Notes: generated by a model not told the origin, from the sequence alone. Counted from the stretch's first letter, positions 36,210 through 46,259 are shown. The stretch is DNA of 64,000 nucleotides from an uncultured Desulfovibrio sp. (GCA_913063155.1 CAJXYU010000001.1:434001-498000), one strand, 5' to 3'. Made by a program: numbers and translations.

Positions 36210-37652
36210 CTACTGCATCGGCGGTGGGCCGCCCACACCTCTGTTTTTGCTGCCCGGAGGCGGGCCGGTTGGAGCTTCATCTTCCTTGACGTAGCCGTCT
36301 CCGTTGCGGTCCAGTAGATCGAAGTGCCGGGGCGGACCGTCAAACTCGGCCCTTGAAACACGGCCGTCTCCGTCCTTGTCAAACCGCTTCATGAAGCCGC
36401 CTGCGCCGGGTTCCATTCCCCGTTTTTGTCCCCTGCCGGGTTGTCTCATGTTAACGCCGCCGGGTTTGGGACTCACGTCCACGCGACGGTAAGGCACATC
36501 CACCAATTCGGCTGCGCCGCCACGCACCAGAATCACGTAATTCGTCATGCGGACCTCATCCTTTTGCGGACCATGTCCGCCCGAATAGCGCGACTTGCTT
36601 CCCGCCTTGGGATCGCTGCGCACGGCTCCTGCGCCATGCACGTCCATGAGCCTGCCGCCCCCGCGCGGACCGTAGCCGGAGCCTTGGCCGATGGCCACGT
36701 AATATGCCCCTCCACCTTCCACATGGGTGGTTGAAGACCACAGCCATGCCTCCTTGATCGTAAGTTTGAACAGGGAGTCGATGGCCGGACCATAAGCAGA
36801 GGGGGAGCGGGAGTTAGTGGACCGGTTGTAATCCACGATGGTCTGAAGTTCCTTGATGTTGGGCAACCGCCAGTCGCTGTGCCCGCCGACTCTGGCCCTG
36901 CCTGCGTAAGCCAGGGCTTGCTCCCAGGACACAGGGCGCCCGTTATCGGCCTTGGTCCACATGAGTCCCGTGGCCTTGTCCGTCAAGGTGCCGTCGCCGT
37001 TGTCCTTGAAATTGTTTATTCCATAATTTTGGGGACCGCGTACGCAACGAATCCAATTGCCCTTGGATGTCGGGTAACCCTTGATACGACCATCCGCGAA
37101 GTTGAAGCCGAACACGGCGCGCTGGCGGCCCATAACCGTGCCCACGTACTCGTTGGAAGACCAGAACTGGGCGTCGATGTCCCGTTCGCCGTCCGTGGGA
37201 TACTGAAAATCGAAGAAGCGAGTATCTATATACGGCGTCTTCGTGAACACGTTGCCGTTGAAATCGGCAATGGAGAACAGTTCCTTGATGGTGGGCAGCC
37301 GCCAGTCGGCATAGCCGCCCAGGCGCAGAGCGGCGGCATAGGACGGCGCCTGGTCAAAGGTGTAACGTTTGAAGTCGGGCGTTTTCTGCCACATGAGGCC
37401 GGTCACCAGATCCGTGACCGTGCCGTCCCCGTTGTCCCTGTAGGATGGCACATTCCCCTTGTACTGGGCGTCCTGGCCGAAAAAGTCCTGTCCCTTCTCG
37501 GGGCAGGGGATGGAACTTCCGGTGCCGTAGCACTGGTCCTGGCCGGTATCCACAACCGGATAGGAAAGTTCCCCGGCCGCACACGCAGCCCCGGAGGTCC
37601 ACAGCCCCCCGACGACAAACGTGAAGCAAAATACCGCCAAAGATTTCAGCAT
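36210..37652 (-). CDS. Secreted protein with two DUF1566 domains and two EF-hands
   Basis: 480 residues from the ATG at 37652, which has AAGGAG 8-13 bases upstream; an earlier in-frame start would precede the signal peptide. A cleavable signal peptide (about 1-26, ending ACAAG) is followed by two DUF1566 (Lcl C-terminal-like) domains near 60-205 and 210-375. Both carry the TGLMW and DWRLPxIKEL motifs. A Gly/Pro/Arg-rich linker leads to two EF-hand loops, DKDGDGRVSRAEF and DRNGDGYVKEDE, near 430-465. DUF1566 is the fold of the Legionella Lcl adhesin end, so a calcium-dependent surface role is plausible but inferred. The gene is divergent from the ABC/OPT-like cluster. Confidence 0.88.
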   Translation of the reverse strand: MLKSLAVFCFTFVVGGLWTSGAACAAGELSYPVVDTGQDQCYGTGSSIPCPEKGQDFFGQDAQYKGNVPSYRDNGDGTVTDLVTGLMWQKTPDFKRYTFDQAPSYAAALRLGGYADWRLPTIKELFSIADFNGNVFTKTPYIDTRFFDFQYPTDGERDIDAQFWSSNEYVGTVMGRQRAVFGFNFADGRIKGYPTSKGNWIRCVRGPQNYGINNFKDNGDGTLTDKATGLMWTKADNGRPVSWEQALAYAGRARVGGHSDWRLPNIKELQTIVDYNRSTNSRSPSAYGPAIDSLFKLTIKEAWLWSSTTHVEGGGAYYVAIGQGSGYGPRGGGRLMDVHGAGAVRSDPKAGSKSRYSGGHGPQKDEVRMTNYVILVRGGAAELVDVPYRRVDVSPKPGGVNMRQPGRGQKRGMEPGAGGFMKRFDKDGDGRVSRAEFDGPPRHFDLLDRNGDGYVKEDEAPTGPPPGSKNRGVGGPPPMQ

Positions 37653-37805
37653 GTCGAAACTCCTTACGTTGTTTTCCCCGAAGAGCAGGGCTTCCGGCAT
37701 GCTCTTATTTTTTTGTCGATATTGAAAATGATAAAGTTACTGCATCTCCTTCCGACGGTTCCCTGCCATTATGGAAACAATTCTCAAAAAATAATCAGCA
37801 CCCAC

Positions 37806-37834
37806 TTGTACTGGCAAGCAACGCTGCGTATTGT
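37806..37834 (+). promoter_or_regulatory. Promoter placed for a leaderless start of the permease cluster
   Basis: TTGTAC (37806-37811), 17 bp, TATTGT (37829-37834). Transcription would start within about three bases of the ATG at 37843, which itself has no ribosome-binding site. Confidence 0.4.
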
Positions 37835-37842
37835 CTTTGAAT

Positions 37843-38538
37843 ATGAGTAAAAAAGTGTTCGACGCCTCCGGCGGAAGCGGTCAGGGAATCCAGCGGGCCA
37901 TCAGCCTCCCGTGGGGCAAGTCCGTGGAGATCAGCTTCAGGAGCCTCAGGGTCAGGCTCTTCCGCTCCATGATCACCGTGAGCAGTCTGGTGCTGGCGGT
38001 GTCGTTCCTCTCCTTCGTGCTGGTGAACCTGGACGTGGCCGCAGGCATTCTGAAGGCGGGCGGCAAGGCAGCGGGCAAAATACTGCTTGCGGCGGGCTAC
38101 GACGTGGACCTGGAAACGGGACGAGTAGCCATGAGCGCCAAGGAACGCTGGATCGTCATCCTTTCCCTGCTGGTCTGCACCGTGGGCATCGTCAATGCCC
38201 AGCTCATGTCCGTGACTGAACGATTCTCCGAGATCGGGGTCATGAAATGCCTGGGAGCTCTGGACTCCATGGTTCTGAGGCTGTTCTTGCTGGAAGCCGC
38301 CATGCAAGGTCTGCTGGGCGCAGGAGGCGGCGCCGCGCTCGGATGCATCTTCTCTCTGCTGGCCGGGCTGATACGCTTCGGCGGCAAGGCGTTCAACGCC
38401 CTGCCCTGGCTCGACGCTCTCGGCTCCGTGGGACTGGCCACGCTCGCCGGGTTGACCCTGAGTCTTCTGGGCGTGCTCTATCCCGCCATCCTGGCCATGC
38501 GCATGCGGCCCATCAATGCTCTTCGCGCCGAACATTAG
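37843..38538 (+). CDS. Minimal FtsX/MacB-type ABC permease
   Basis: 231 residues from ATG 37843. Four membrane segments are seen: one near 38-60, then three in the C-terminal half from about 103. The FtsX core motif IGVMKCLGALDSMVLRLFLLE (about 134-154) and the ending AMRMRPINALRAE are typical of MacB/LolC permeases. The large periplasmic domain normally between the first and second segments is replaced by some 45 residues. It is the first gene of the cluster; the ATPase starts 11 bases later. It most likely pairs with the giant permease at 39302 as the second half of a heterodimer. Confidence 0.85.
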   Translation: MSKKVFDASGGSGQGIQRAISLPWGKSVEISFRSLRVRLFRSMITVSSLVLAVSFLSFVLVNLDVAAGILKAGGKAAGKILLAAGYDVDLETGRVAMSAKERWIVILSLLVCTVGIVNAQLMSVTERFSEIGVMKCLGALDSMVLRLFLLEAAMQGLLGAGGGAALGCIFSLLAGLIRFGGKAFNALPWLDALGSVGLATLAGLTLSLLGVLYPAILAMRMRPINALRAEH

Positions 38539-38549
38539 AGGACGAGAAC

Positions 38550-39302
38550 ATGAACGACGAACGTCACACCATAGTCCGCGTCATCAACGTGAAAAAGGAC
38601 TTTCCCCTGGGCAGACAAACAGTACGCGTACTCAAGGGCGTGGACCTGGAGATCATGGCCGGAGAATACATTTCCATCATGGGCCCTTCCGGCTCGGGCA
38701 AATCCACTCTCTTCAACATGATCGGTGGCCTGGACAAACCCACGGACGGCAAGGTTTTCATCGACGAAGTGGATATCTCTCAGCTGGACGCCTACGAATT
38801 GGCCTGGCTGCGTAACCGCAAGATCGGGTACATCTTCCAGACCTTCAACCTCATCCCGGTTATGACCGCTCTGGAAAACGTGACTTTGCCCATGACCTTC
38901 GCGGGCATGCACGGCGACGACGCCCAGGACAAGGGCATCGAACTGCTCAAACTGGTGGGGTTGGGTGAACGGTTCCAGCACAAGCCCCTGGAACTCTCCG
39001 GCGGCCAGCAACAGCGCGTGGCCATCGCCCGGTCCCTGGCCAACGATCCGGCCATCATCCTGGCCGACGAACCAACCGGAAACCTGGATCTTTCCACCGG
39101 CGCGGAGATCATCGAACTCCTGAAAATGCTTTCTGCGGAACGGGGCGTTACGGTCATTTCCGCCACCCACGACTACAAAATGCTCAATGTCTCGGACCGT
39201 GTGGTCTGGATCCGTGACGGCATGATAGACCGCATCGAAAACCGCGACGAACTGGACATCTCCGTGGGCGGCATCACCGAAGTGGAAGGAGCACCCGCCT
39301 GA
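38550..39302 (+). CDS. ABC transporter ATPase, LolD/MacB type
   Basis: 250 residues from ATG 38550 (GAGGACGAG just ahead). Walker A is GPSGSGKST near 44-52, the signature LSGGQQQR near 149-156, Walker [12 protein letters not shown] near 169-179 and the switch ATHD near 208. The FQTFNLIPVMTALENV Q-loop segment is that of lipoprotein/macrolide exporters rather than importers. It drives mechanotransmission-type permeases from the cytoplasm. The reading frame is open upstream inside the permease gene, but the domain and ribosome-binding site fix this start. Its TGA overlaps the next ATG by one base. Confidence 0.94.
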   Translation: MNDERHTIVRVINVKKDFPLGRQTVRVLKGVDLEIMAGEYISIMGPSGSGKSTLFNMIGGLDKPTDGKVFIDEVDISQLDAYELAWLRNRKIGYIFQTFNLIPVMTALENVTLPMTFAGMHGDDAQDKGIELLKLVGLGERFQHKPLELSGGQQQRVAIARSLANDPAIILADEPTGNLDLSTGAEIIELLKMLSAERGVTVISATHDYKMLNVSDRVVWIRDGMIDRIENRDELDISVGGITEVEGAPA

Positions 39303-42300
39303 TGCAGCACTTCCGGCCCGCTCTGTTCACCCTGACGGTGCTGGCCGTCCTGTTCGCCGTGTCAACGGCTCCAACCGCCTTCGCCAGTGAAGGATTCCTG
39401 CGCCGTATGGCCGCATTCGGAGACCGCAGCCCAGGCACGCCCGGCGCACATGCCGCTGCAGACGCCGTGGCCGAGGAGTTCCGCAAACTCATCCCCGCCA
39501 ACACGGATACGGGCAAAACCGGGCGCATCATCGGCCGCCAATCCTTCCGGGTGCCGGTGGTCCAGTCCCTGGGCGCGGAACTTGTGCTGCCCGAGCAGGG
39601 ACGTGTCCATCTCAAACAATTGCACACCAACGTTCTTTCCCCAGGCGCCATCGCCCCACCGGGCCTGAGCGGTCGAATTCTTTACGTAGGCCCGGGACAT
39701 CTGAGCGACTTCAACGGGTTTGAGCCTGAAAACGCCATTGTGCTCATGGACATGGACTCGGGCAAAAACTGGAACAACGCAGCCACACTCGGAGCGCGGG
39801 CTCTTATCTTCGTGGGCACGGGCGGCGGCCCCACGCCCAAGGCGTTTTTCGAAAACAGGGTGGAGCTGACGCCAGTGGACTTTCCCATGTTCTGGATGTC
39901 CAAAGCCGAGGCTGCCGGTCTTTTCGGAGACGCAATCAATGGATCCCGCCCCACCGATCTCGGGCGTGCCCTGTTGACCTCAAGCGCTGTCTGGCGCCCG
40001 GGAAAATCCGAAAATGTCTATTGCTTCATGGAGGGGACCGCTCCTGCCCTGGGCGAAGAACTGCTCATCATTGAGGCATTCTACGGCTCCACGGCATTCG
40101 TGGCCGGGGAAGCACCCGGCGCGGACGAGGCGTCTTCCATAGCCACGCTCATGGACGTGGCCGCCATGCTCGGGCGCGAACGCCCCAAGCGCCCCGTACT
40201 GCTGGTGGCCTCGGGTGCGCACTCCCAGGCCCAAGCCGGCATGCGTGAATTCACCTGGGCCCTGGTGACCAAAGATAAAAAACTGGAATCACTTAAACAA
40301 CATTACACGGAGCGGACCATCAATGCGGCCCGGGCCCTGGAATTGCTCCAGCGCAGCGACCCGCTGACTCTCGATGGCCTTTCCGACCGCGATCTTTCCC
40401 TGTTGCGCGAAGCCTACAAAACCGTGGTTCGCAACGCCGAAGACGACATCACCAGCCAACTTATGCGGCTTCGTCTCATGGGCCGCCACAACCAAGCCAT
40501 GCGGCGCATGAGGTCCCAAAAAACCGAGCTTCCCCTACCCGATAAAGGCCAGCGCAACCACGGTGAGATGGACCTGCAACGCAGAATCAAACAACTGGCC
40601 GCCAAACGGTTGGCTCTCAAACGTCTCAACTGGGTGCAGGCCTCCCAGGCCGACTTTCCCCTGGGAAAAGAGGAAAAGACCCTGCTGGCCCGCTACACCC
40701 CCAACGCCCTGAAGTGGCAGGACCGAGTGCTGGACGACGCCAACGCCCAGCTCGTCCAGATCAACACGGCCCAGAGCCTGCGCAAAACCATCGGAAAACG
40801 CAAGATAGCGGCCCACATGTCCCTGTACCTTTCCAGCCACGGCAAAGGCGTGGGCGGATTTGACAAAGGCTGGCTCTACGACCTCAAACCGGGAGTGAAC
40901 CGGACCCGCTTCTTCAGCCCTATCCACGATTTGTTCGAAGCCAAGGCCAGGACTCTTCCAAAAGAACTCTCCGCCCTCTACCACGGCACCCTGCGGCCCA
41001 GTCGATTGCGTACCTGGGAAAGCTATCTGCCGGACGCTCCGGCCCTGGGCGGCGAACCCATGGCCATAGCCGGATTCCCCGGCTTTACCCTGGCCACGGT
41101 GCACGATGTGCGGCCCTCCTGGGGCACCCCTTACGACACTCCGTCCCGCGTGAACTTCGAATACCTGAAACGCCAATCGCAACTGGTTCGGCTGCTGGTC
41201 CGCGATCTGGCGGAAAAACCCATTGCCGAAGCCGGCAAGCAGGGCAAGGATCGTTTCTGCTCGCTGCTCGGGCGGGCCAACCTGCTGCGCAAGGGAGAGC
41301 TGTTCCCTGACAAACCGGGAACCGATACGGTCTTTCTCTGCTTCCAGTGGGGCACACGAATGTACGCCATGGTGGACACCGAAGGTCGATTCCACATTCC
41401 GGGATTGGCCAGCAAGAAAATCAGCTATCACAAGGCAGTGCTCGAAGGCATGCGCTTCGACGAACGCACGGGCCTGGCCATGTGGGCCGTGGACAAGCCC
41501 AAGACCGGCAAGGCCGCCTACCGGGTCAAAATGAGCCGCAAGGTCATGGAAACGGACATGACCATGTTCGCCTGCACCCAGACCACCATCTTCAACATGT
41601 TCGACCCACGAACCTTCAAATATCTGTACCGGCCAAAACTGATCGACGCACGAACGGAAGCCCCGCCCGTAAGCTACTGGTACAGCCGATTGGACACCCG
41701 TTCCTCCACCTTGGGAACCCTGTTCCTGGAGCCGGACGTCCCCATCAAGCTGACCCTTTCGGATACGGTGCTGGACAAGAAGGAGCTGTTGCTCAACGCC
41801 TCGCCCGATGACCCGCTGGGCGACGGCTACCTGGCTCGCAACTGGCCCACCATTCCCATGACCGAATTCCGTGCGGCCAACGACATGTGGAACCTGCTCA
41901 CCCCACGTGTAAAGAACCTGGAAAACAGGGGTATCGTCAACGAGCGGATCCGAAGTCTCACCGCCCTCGGCCTGGAAGAACTGCAGGAGGCACGCCGGTA
42001 CCGGACCGAAAAGCGCTGGGACAAATTCATGGAATCAGCGCGCTCATCCCTTGCCAAGGCTTCCAAAGTATACAACGACGTGGATAAAACCCAGAAGGAC
42101 GTACTCATAGGCGTGCTCTTCTATGTGGCCCTGTTCGTCCCCTTCGCTTACTGCATGGAACGGCTGCTCTTCGCCTATTCGGACATCAGAAAGCGGCTCG
42201 CGGCCTTCCTGGGCCTGCTGGCGGGGATCATCGGCGTGGTCTACATGATCCATCCTGCCTTCGAACTTACCTACAGCCCCATGGTGGTCATCCTGGCCTT

Positions 42301-44263
42301 TTTCATCCTGGCCCTGTCGCTGCTGGTGAGCCTGATCATCTTTTTCCGCTTCGAGCGGGAGATGGTTGAGCTGCAACGACGGTCGAAACACGTGAAGCTT
42401 TCGGACATCAGCCCGGCGGCCGCCTTCACCGCCGCCTTCATCCTGGGGGTCAACAACCTCAAGCGCAGGCCGGTACGAACCTTCCTGACCCTGGCCACCC
42501 TGGTGATCCTGACCTTCACCATCATGAACTTCACCACCGTGAAATCCGTGCGCGAAAAGGGATGGGCCACTTTCAGCCCCCACGCCAGCTACACAGGGCT
42601 GCTCATGAAACATTTCAACTGGCAGGACCTGCCCGTGGAAGCCTATTCCGTGGTCTCCGAAGCTTACACAGGCAAGGGAATCGTGGCCCCACGGGTCTGG
42701 TACGATACAGGCGTGACGGGCGACAAGTCCCGCGCTCCTCTCATTCCCATCACCTTCAAGGACAAGGAGGCGCAGGCACGCGGCGTGGTGGGACTCTCCC
42801 ATGCGGAGCCGCAGGTGAGCGGCCTGGACAGCATCCTGGTGGCGGGCCGCTGGTTCCGAAAGGAAGAACGCCACGTGACCCTGTTGCCCGAACGCATCGC
42901 CAGGACCATCGGCGTCGAGGTGGGCGACTCGGTGACGGTATGGGGCGTGCCCTACGAAGTCGTGGGCATCTTCGAAGACACGGGTCTGCGCGACCGCCCC
43001 GACTTGGACGGGGAACCCATCACGCCCATCGTCTACCCCAACGAAGCGGCCGTACAACTTTCCAGCACAGAGGCCGAAGCCATTGAGGAGGGCGAGGACG
43101 TCATCGACTATCAAAGCCGCTACCAGCATATTCCCGGCTACGAGACGGTCATCCTGCCCGCAGAGTTGCTGCTTTCCCTGGGCACCACCGGCAAGCTCAA
43201 AGGCCTTGCCGTGAAGCAGACCGGCCACAGGAACCTCGGCACGGCCCTTGGCGACCGCTTCGGGCTCATGCTCTTCCGGGGCGGGCCGGAAGGAACCTCC
43301 CTCTTCTTCACTTCGGACGCGGTGAGCTACTCGGGCATGGCCAACATCCTCATCCCGCTGGCCATTTCCATACTCATTGTGCTCAACACCATGATCGGCT
43401 CGGTGTATGAACGCCGTCCCGAAATCGCGGTGTACACCTCGGTGGGCCTGGCCCCGCCACACGTGGCGTTTCTGTTCATCGCCGAGGCATTGGCTTTCGC
43501 GGTCATCGCCGTAGTCATCGGTTATCTGCTGGCCCAACTGTCCGCCGTAACCCTGGCAGGGACCGCCCTCTGGGCAGGTATGACCGCCAACTACTCGTCC
43601 ACGGCAGGCGTGGCGGCCATGCTCCTTGTCATCCTGGTGGTACTCGTGTCGGCTGTTTATCCGGCGAAGGTGGCATCGCGCATCGCCATCCCCGACGTGA
43701 ACAAATCCTGGAGCATGCCCAAGGCCGAAGGCGACACCCTGTCCGTGGTTCTGCCGTTCCTCATCAACCTGGCGGAACAGGCCAGCGCCGGAGGATTCCT
43801 GCGCGAATACTACAAGACGCACCACGATGTTTCCCACGGTGCGTTCTGTACGGCGGACATAGCCTGCACCTACCTGGACAATGAGGCCCAGCAACAGCTG
43901 GAGAAAGACACCTTCCTGGGCCTGACGCCCGAACAGCTCACGGGCGAGGACTTCTGCTTCAGTATGAACTTGCGCGTCTGGCTGGCCCCCTTCGACTTCG
44001 GAGTCCGGCAAAAGGTGGTCCTGACCTTCTGCCCGTCGGACCTTTACAAGGGCTACCGGCAGATCCGGGTCACGCTGACCCGCGAAGCAGGCGAGCACAA
44101 GGCATGGGAAAACCTGAACCGCAACTTCCTCAACGACCTGCGCAAACAGCTCCTGGCCTGGAGGTCGCTGGACGATGTGGCCGTACAGAGCTACGCGGGC
44201 GACCTTACCGGACATTTCGCCACGCGCATGAAAGCGAGCGAGGAGGCAGGCCGGCATGACTGA
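39302..44263 (+). CDS. Giant FtsX-type permease with degenerate M28-peptidase-like ectodomain
   Basis: 1653 residues. A signal peptide/first membrane segment (about 1-29) is followed by about 900 extracytoplasmic residues. Positions 30-310 resemble an M28 aminopeptidase: a PA-like insert near 140-170, EAFYGS where HxD is expected, GADEASS for GADDNASG and SGAHSQ for the GEE motif near 257-310. The metal ligands look lost. Three membrane segments lie at about 933-1012, then the FtsX unit: segment 4 near 1060, a MacB-type periplasmic domain (about 1080-1340), and three segments near 1342-1460 with the YERRPEIAVYTSVGL core. A C-terminal domain of about 170 residues, with a THHDVSHGAF segment, is unassigned. 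The start overlaps the ATPase by one base and the end overlaps the next gene by eight. It is probably the main permease of an envelope ABC system. Confidence 0.85.
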   Translation: MQHFRPALFTLTVLAVLFAVSTAPTAFASEGFLRRMAAFGDRSPGTPGAHAAADAVAEEFRKLIPANTDTGKTGRIIGRQSFRVPVVQSLGAELVLPEQGRVHLKQLHTNVLSPGAIAPPGLSGRILYVGPGHLSDFNGFEPENAIVLMDMDSGKNWNNAATLGARALIFVGTGGGPTPKAFFENRVELTPVDFPMFWMSKAEAAGLFGDAINGSRPTDLGRALLTSSAVWRPGKSENVYCFMEGTAPALGEELLIIEAFYGSTAFVAGEAPGADEASSIATLMDVAAMLGRERPKRPVLLVASGAHSQAQAGMREFTWALVTKDKKLESLKQHYTERTINAARALELLQRSDPLTLDGLSDRDLSLLREAYKTVVRNAEDDITSQLMRLRLMGRHNQAMRRMRSQKTELPLPDKGQRNHGEMDLQRRIKQLAAKRLALKRLNWVQASQADFPLGKEEKTLLARYTPNALKWQDRVLDDANAQLVQINTAQSLRKTIGKRKIAAHMSLYLSSHGKGVGGFDKGWLYDLKPGVNRTRFFSPIHDLFEAKARTLPKELSALYHGTLRPSRLRTWESYLPDAPALGGEPMAIAGFPGFTLATVHDVRPSWGTPYDTPSRVNFEYLKRQSQLVRLLVRDLAEKPIAEAGKQGKDRFCSLLGRANLLRKGELFPDKPGTDTVFLCFQWGTRMYAMVDTEGRFHIPGLASKKISYHKAVLEGMRFDERTGLAMWAVDKPKTGKAAYRVKMSRKVMETDMTMFACTQTTIFNMFDPRTFKYLYRPKLIDARTEAPPVSYWYSRLDTRSSTLGTLFLEPDVPIKLTLSDTVLDKKELLLNASPDDPLGDGYLARNWPTIPMTEFRAANDMWNLLTPRVKNLENRGIVNERIRSLTALGLEELQEARRYRTEKRWDKFMESARSSLAKASKVYNDVDKTQKDVLIGVLFYVALFVPFAYCMERLLFAYSDIRKRLAAFLGLLAGIIGVVYMIHPAFELTYSPMVVILAFFILALSLLVSLIIFFRFEREMVELQRRSKHVKLSDISPAAAFTAAFILGVNNLKRRPVRTFLTLATLVILTFTIMNFTTVKSVREKGWATFSPHASYTGLLMKHFNWQDLPVEAYSVVSEAYTGKGIVAPRVWYDTGVTGDKSRAPLIPITFKDKEAQARGVVGLSHAEPQVSGLDSILVAGRWFRKEERHVTLLPERIARTIGVEVGDSVTVWGVPYEVVGIFEDTGLRDRPDLDGEPITPIVYPNEAAVQLSSTEAEAIEEGEDVIDYQSRYQHIPGYETVILPAELLLSLGTTGKLKGLAVKQTGHRNLGTALGDRFGLMLFRGGPEGTSLFFTSDAVSYSGMANILIPLAISILIVLNTMIGSVYERRPEIAVYTSVGLAPPHVAFLFIAEALAFAVIAVVIGYLLAQLSAVTLAGTALWAGMTANYSSTAGVAAMLLVILVVLVSAVYPAKVASRIAIPDVNKSWSMPKAEGDTLSVVLPFLINLAEQASAGGFLREYYKTHHDVSHGAFCTADIACTYLDNEAQQQLEKDTFLGLTPEQLTGEDFCFSMNLRVWLAPFDFGVRQKVVLTFCPSDLYKGYRQIRVTLTREAGEHKAWENLNRNFLNDLRKQLLAWRSLDDVAVQSYAGDLTGHFATRMKASEEAGRHD

Positions 44264-46259
44264 CCACATCCGTTTCCGGGCCATACTCACGGGCCTTTTC
44301 TTCGGGCTGCTGCTCTGCGTGTTCACCCCCTACAACGACGCCTTCCTGCGCAATACGCCCATCGGCAACGGCAACCTCCCTCTGGCCCCGTTCTTCGTCA
44401 CGTCCTGGCTTTTCGTCATAGTGGCCCTGGCCGGCAAGATCAGTAAGAAACCGCCCCTGCTGAACGGTATGGAGCTGCTCACGGCCTGGGTACTCATGAT
44501 CCTGTTCACCTCGGTAGGCTGGAACGGACTGGCCGAGACCTTTTTCGTGAACGTCACCGCCCCCCAGCATTTCGCCAAGGACGCCTTCCGCTGGACCGAA
44601 GTGCTGCGCCCCCTGCTGCCGGACGCATGGTACCCGGACAACGCCAAGGCGGTGCGGACGCTTTACAACGGCCTGCTGGGAGCCAAGGACATGGACGTGG
44701 CCCAAGTCCTCGCCCACGTATCTTGGGGCGTCTGGCTCCAGCCACTGCTGGTCTGGTCCGCTTTCATCCTCTGCTCGTTCTTCGTCATGGTCTGCCTCAT
44801 GCGCCTGTTCGGCAAACAATGGGTCATGAATGAACGGGTCATGTTCCCGCTTTTCCGGGTGCCGCAATTCATGGGCGAAGCCCTGGACCAGGAACGCTTC
44901 GGTGCGTTCTGGGCCGACAGATTCCTGCTCGCCGGGCTGATCCTGGCCGGTTCGCTGCACCTGCTCAACGGCCTGCACTTCTACATGCCCGCCGTCCCCG
45001 AGCTGCCCACCATCATCCTGGCGGGCAAGTACTTTCCGAAGTTCGGGCTCTTCTCGGGCTTCCACAAGCTGAAACTGTATGTCGTACCCGCATTCATCGG
45101 CTTCGCTTTCCTGACCACGCGGCAGATATCCTTCAGCTTCTGGTTCTTCTTCATCCTGGCGGGTCTCTCCCACGGCCTGCTCTACGTGCTGGGTCTGCAA
45201 CTGCCCGAGGCGGCTCTGGGCGTGACTTTCGGGGCCGATCTCTACCGGCCCGAGGGGGCGCAGGCCATAGGCGCATACGGCATATTCTTCATCTTTTTGC
45301 TCTGGCTGGCGCGCCACCACCTCAAGGAAACGATTCTCTGCCTGTACAAGCCTATGTGCCGCGACAGAAAGATAGTGGAAGAGGCCAAGCCGGGCACTCC
45401 CGAGGAATGGTTGCCGCCGTCCTGGCCCATGTGGGGACTGATCTTTGGTGTCCTGTTCCTGGCGACATGGAGCTGGTGGTTCGGGCTTCCGTTACTGGCC
45501 GCACTGCTGCTGCCCTGCGCATTCCTGGTGGTGGCGCTGGTTTCGGCCCGCGTGGTTTGCCAGGGAGGGTTGCCCTATTTCACGCTCACGGCCTCCCCCA
45601 TGGACGGCATGGTGGGTTTTTTCGGTACAAATATGTTCGGCCAGGCGGGAATAGCCATGGCCGCCGTCATGCAGAAGGTTCTCTTCCTGGACATGCGCAG
45701 CGCAGTGTTGCCCACACTGTTTCACGGCTCCAAGGCCTGCGAGAGAAACAGGACCCGGGGCATTGTACTCTTCGGCGTGGGAGCGGCCCTGATCCTTGCC
45801 GTGGCCACGGCCTTCGTGACCATGCTCTATCTCGGCCACAAGTACGGCCTGCGCGATCTGAACCTGGAATGGGCCACCCGGACCGTGCTGGCCAACTACG
45901 AAAATGCGCAACGGCTGGTAGACGTGCCGGTCGGCCCCAACAAATGGACCATCATCTATTCGGGCGTCGGAGCACTGGTTATGGGCATCCTGATTTTCTG
46001 CTACTACCGGCTGCCGTGGTGGCCGCTGCACCCGCTGGGCTATCTGGTGGCCTATTCCACCGGCATGAAGATGCTCTGGTTCAGCTTCTTCATCGGCTGG
46101 CTGTGCAACCACCTCTGCCTGCACTACGGCGGCACGGCCCTGTTCAACAGGCTGCGCTTCCTGTTCGTGGGACTGATCCTGGGCGATTTTCTCATGGGAG
46201 GCTTCTACGCCCTGCTCAGTTTGTGGACCAAGACCGTGTACAACGTGTTCCCGATTTAG
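44256..46259 (+). CDS. Large OPT-like membrane protein A (possibly DUF6785-type)
   Basis: 667 residues with about twelve to fourteen membrane segments, starting with a segment at 8-27. The NGMELLTAWVLM, VNVTAPQHFA and VCQGGLPYFTLTASPMDG segments suggest the oligopeptide-transporter-like group of unknown-function proteins; from memory this is DUF6785, which I cannot check. Its ATG lies eight bases inside the giant permease gene, so it is translationally coupled to the ABC system. It may shape a substrate path or be an independent carrier. It is followed by 184 bases before the related second protein. Confidence 0.7.
   Translation: MTDHIRFRAILTGLFFGLLLCVFTPYNDAFLRNTPIGNGNLPLAPFFVTSWLFVIVALAGKISKKPPLLNGMELLTAWVLMILFTSVGWNGLAETFFVNVTAPQHFAKDAFRWTEVLRPLLPDAWYPDNAKAVRTLYNGLLGAKDMDVAQVLAHVSWGVWLQPLLVWSAFILCSFFVMVCLMRLFGKQWVMNERVMFPLFRVPQFMGEALDQERFGAFWADRFLLAGLILAGSLHLLNGLHFYMPAVPELPTIILAGKYFPKFGLFSGFHKLKLYVVPAFIGFAFLTTRQISFSFWFFFILAGLSHGLLYVLGLQLPEAALGVTFGADLYRPEGAQAIGAYGIFFIFLLWLARHHLKETILCLYKPMCRDRKIVEEAKPGTPEEWLPPSWPMWGLIFGVLFLATWSWWFGLPLLAALLLPCAFLVVALVSARVVCQGGLPYFTLTASPMDGMVGFFGTNMFGQAGIAMAAVMQKVLFLDMRSAVLPTLFHGSKACERNRTRGIVLFGVGAALILAVATAFVTMLYLGHKYGLRDLNLEWATRTVLANYENAQRLVDVPVGPNKWTIIYSGVGALVMGILIFCYYRLPWWPLHPLGYLVAYSTGMKMLWFSFFIGWLCNHLCLHYGGTALFNRLRFLFVGLILGDFLMGGFYALLSLWTKTVYNVFPI

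Noticed and set aside
36210-37652. DUF1566 protein as target of a diversity-generating retroelement
   Set aside because: No reverse transcriptase, template repeat or adenine-biased repeat is nearby.
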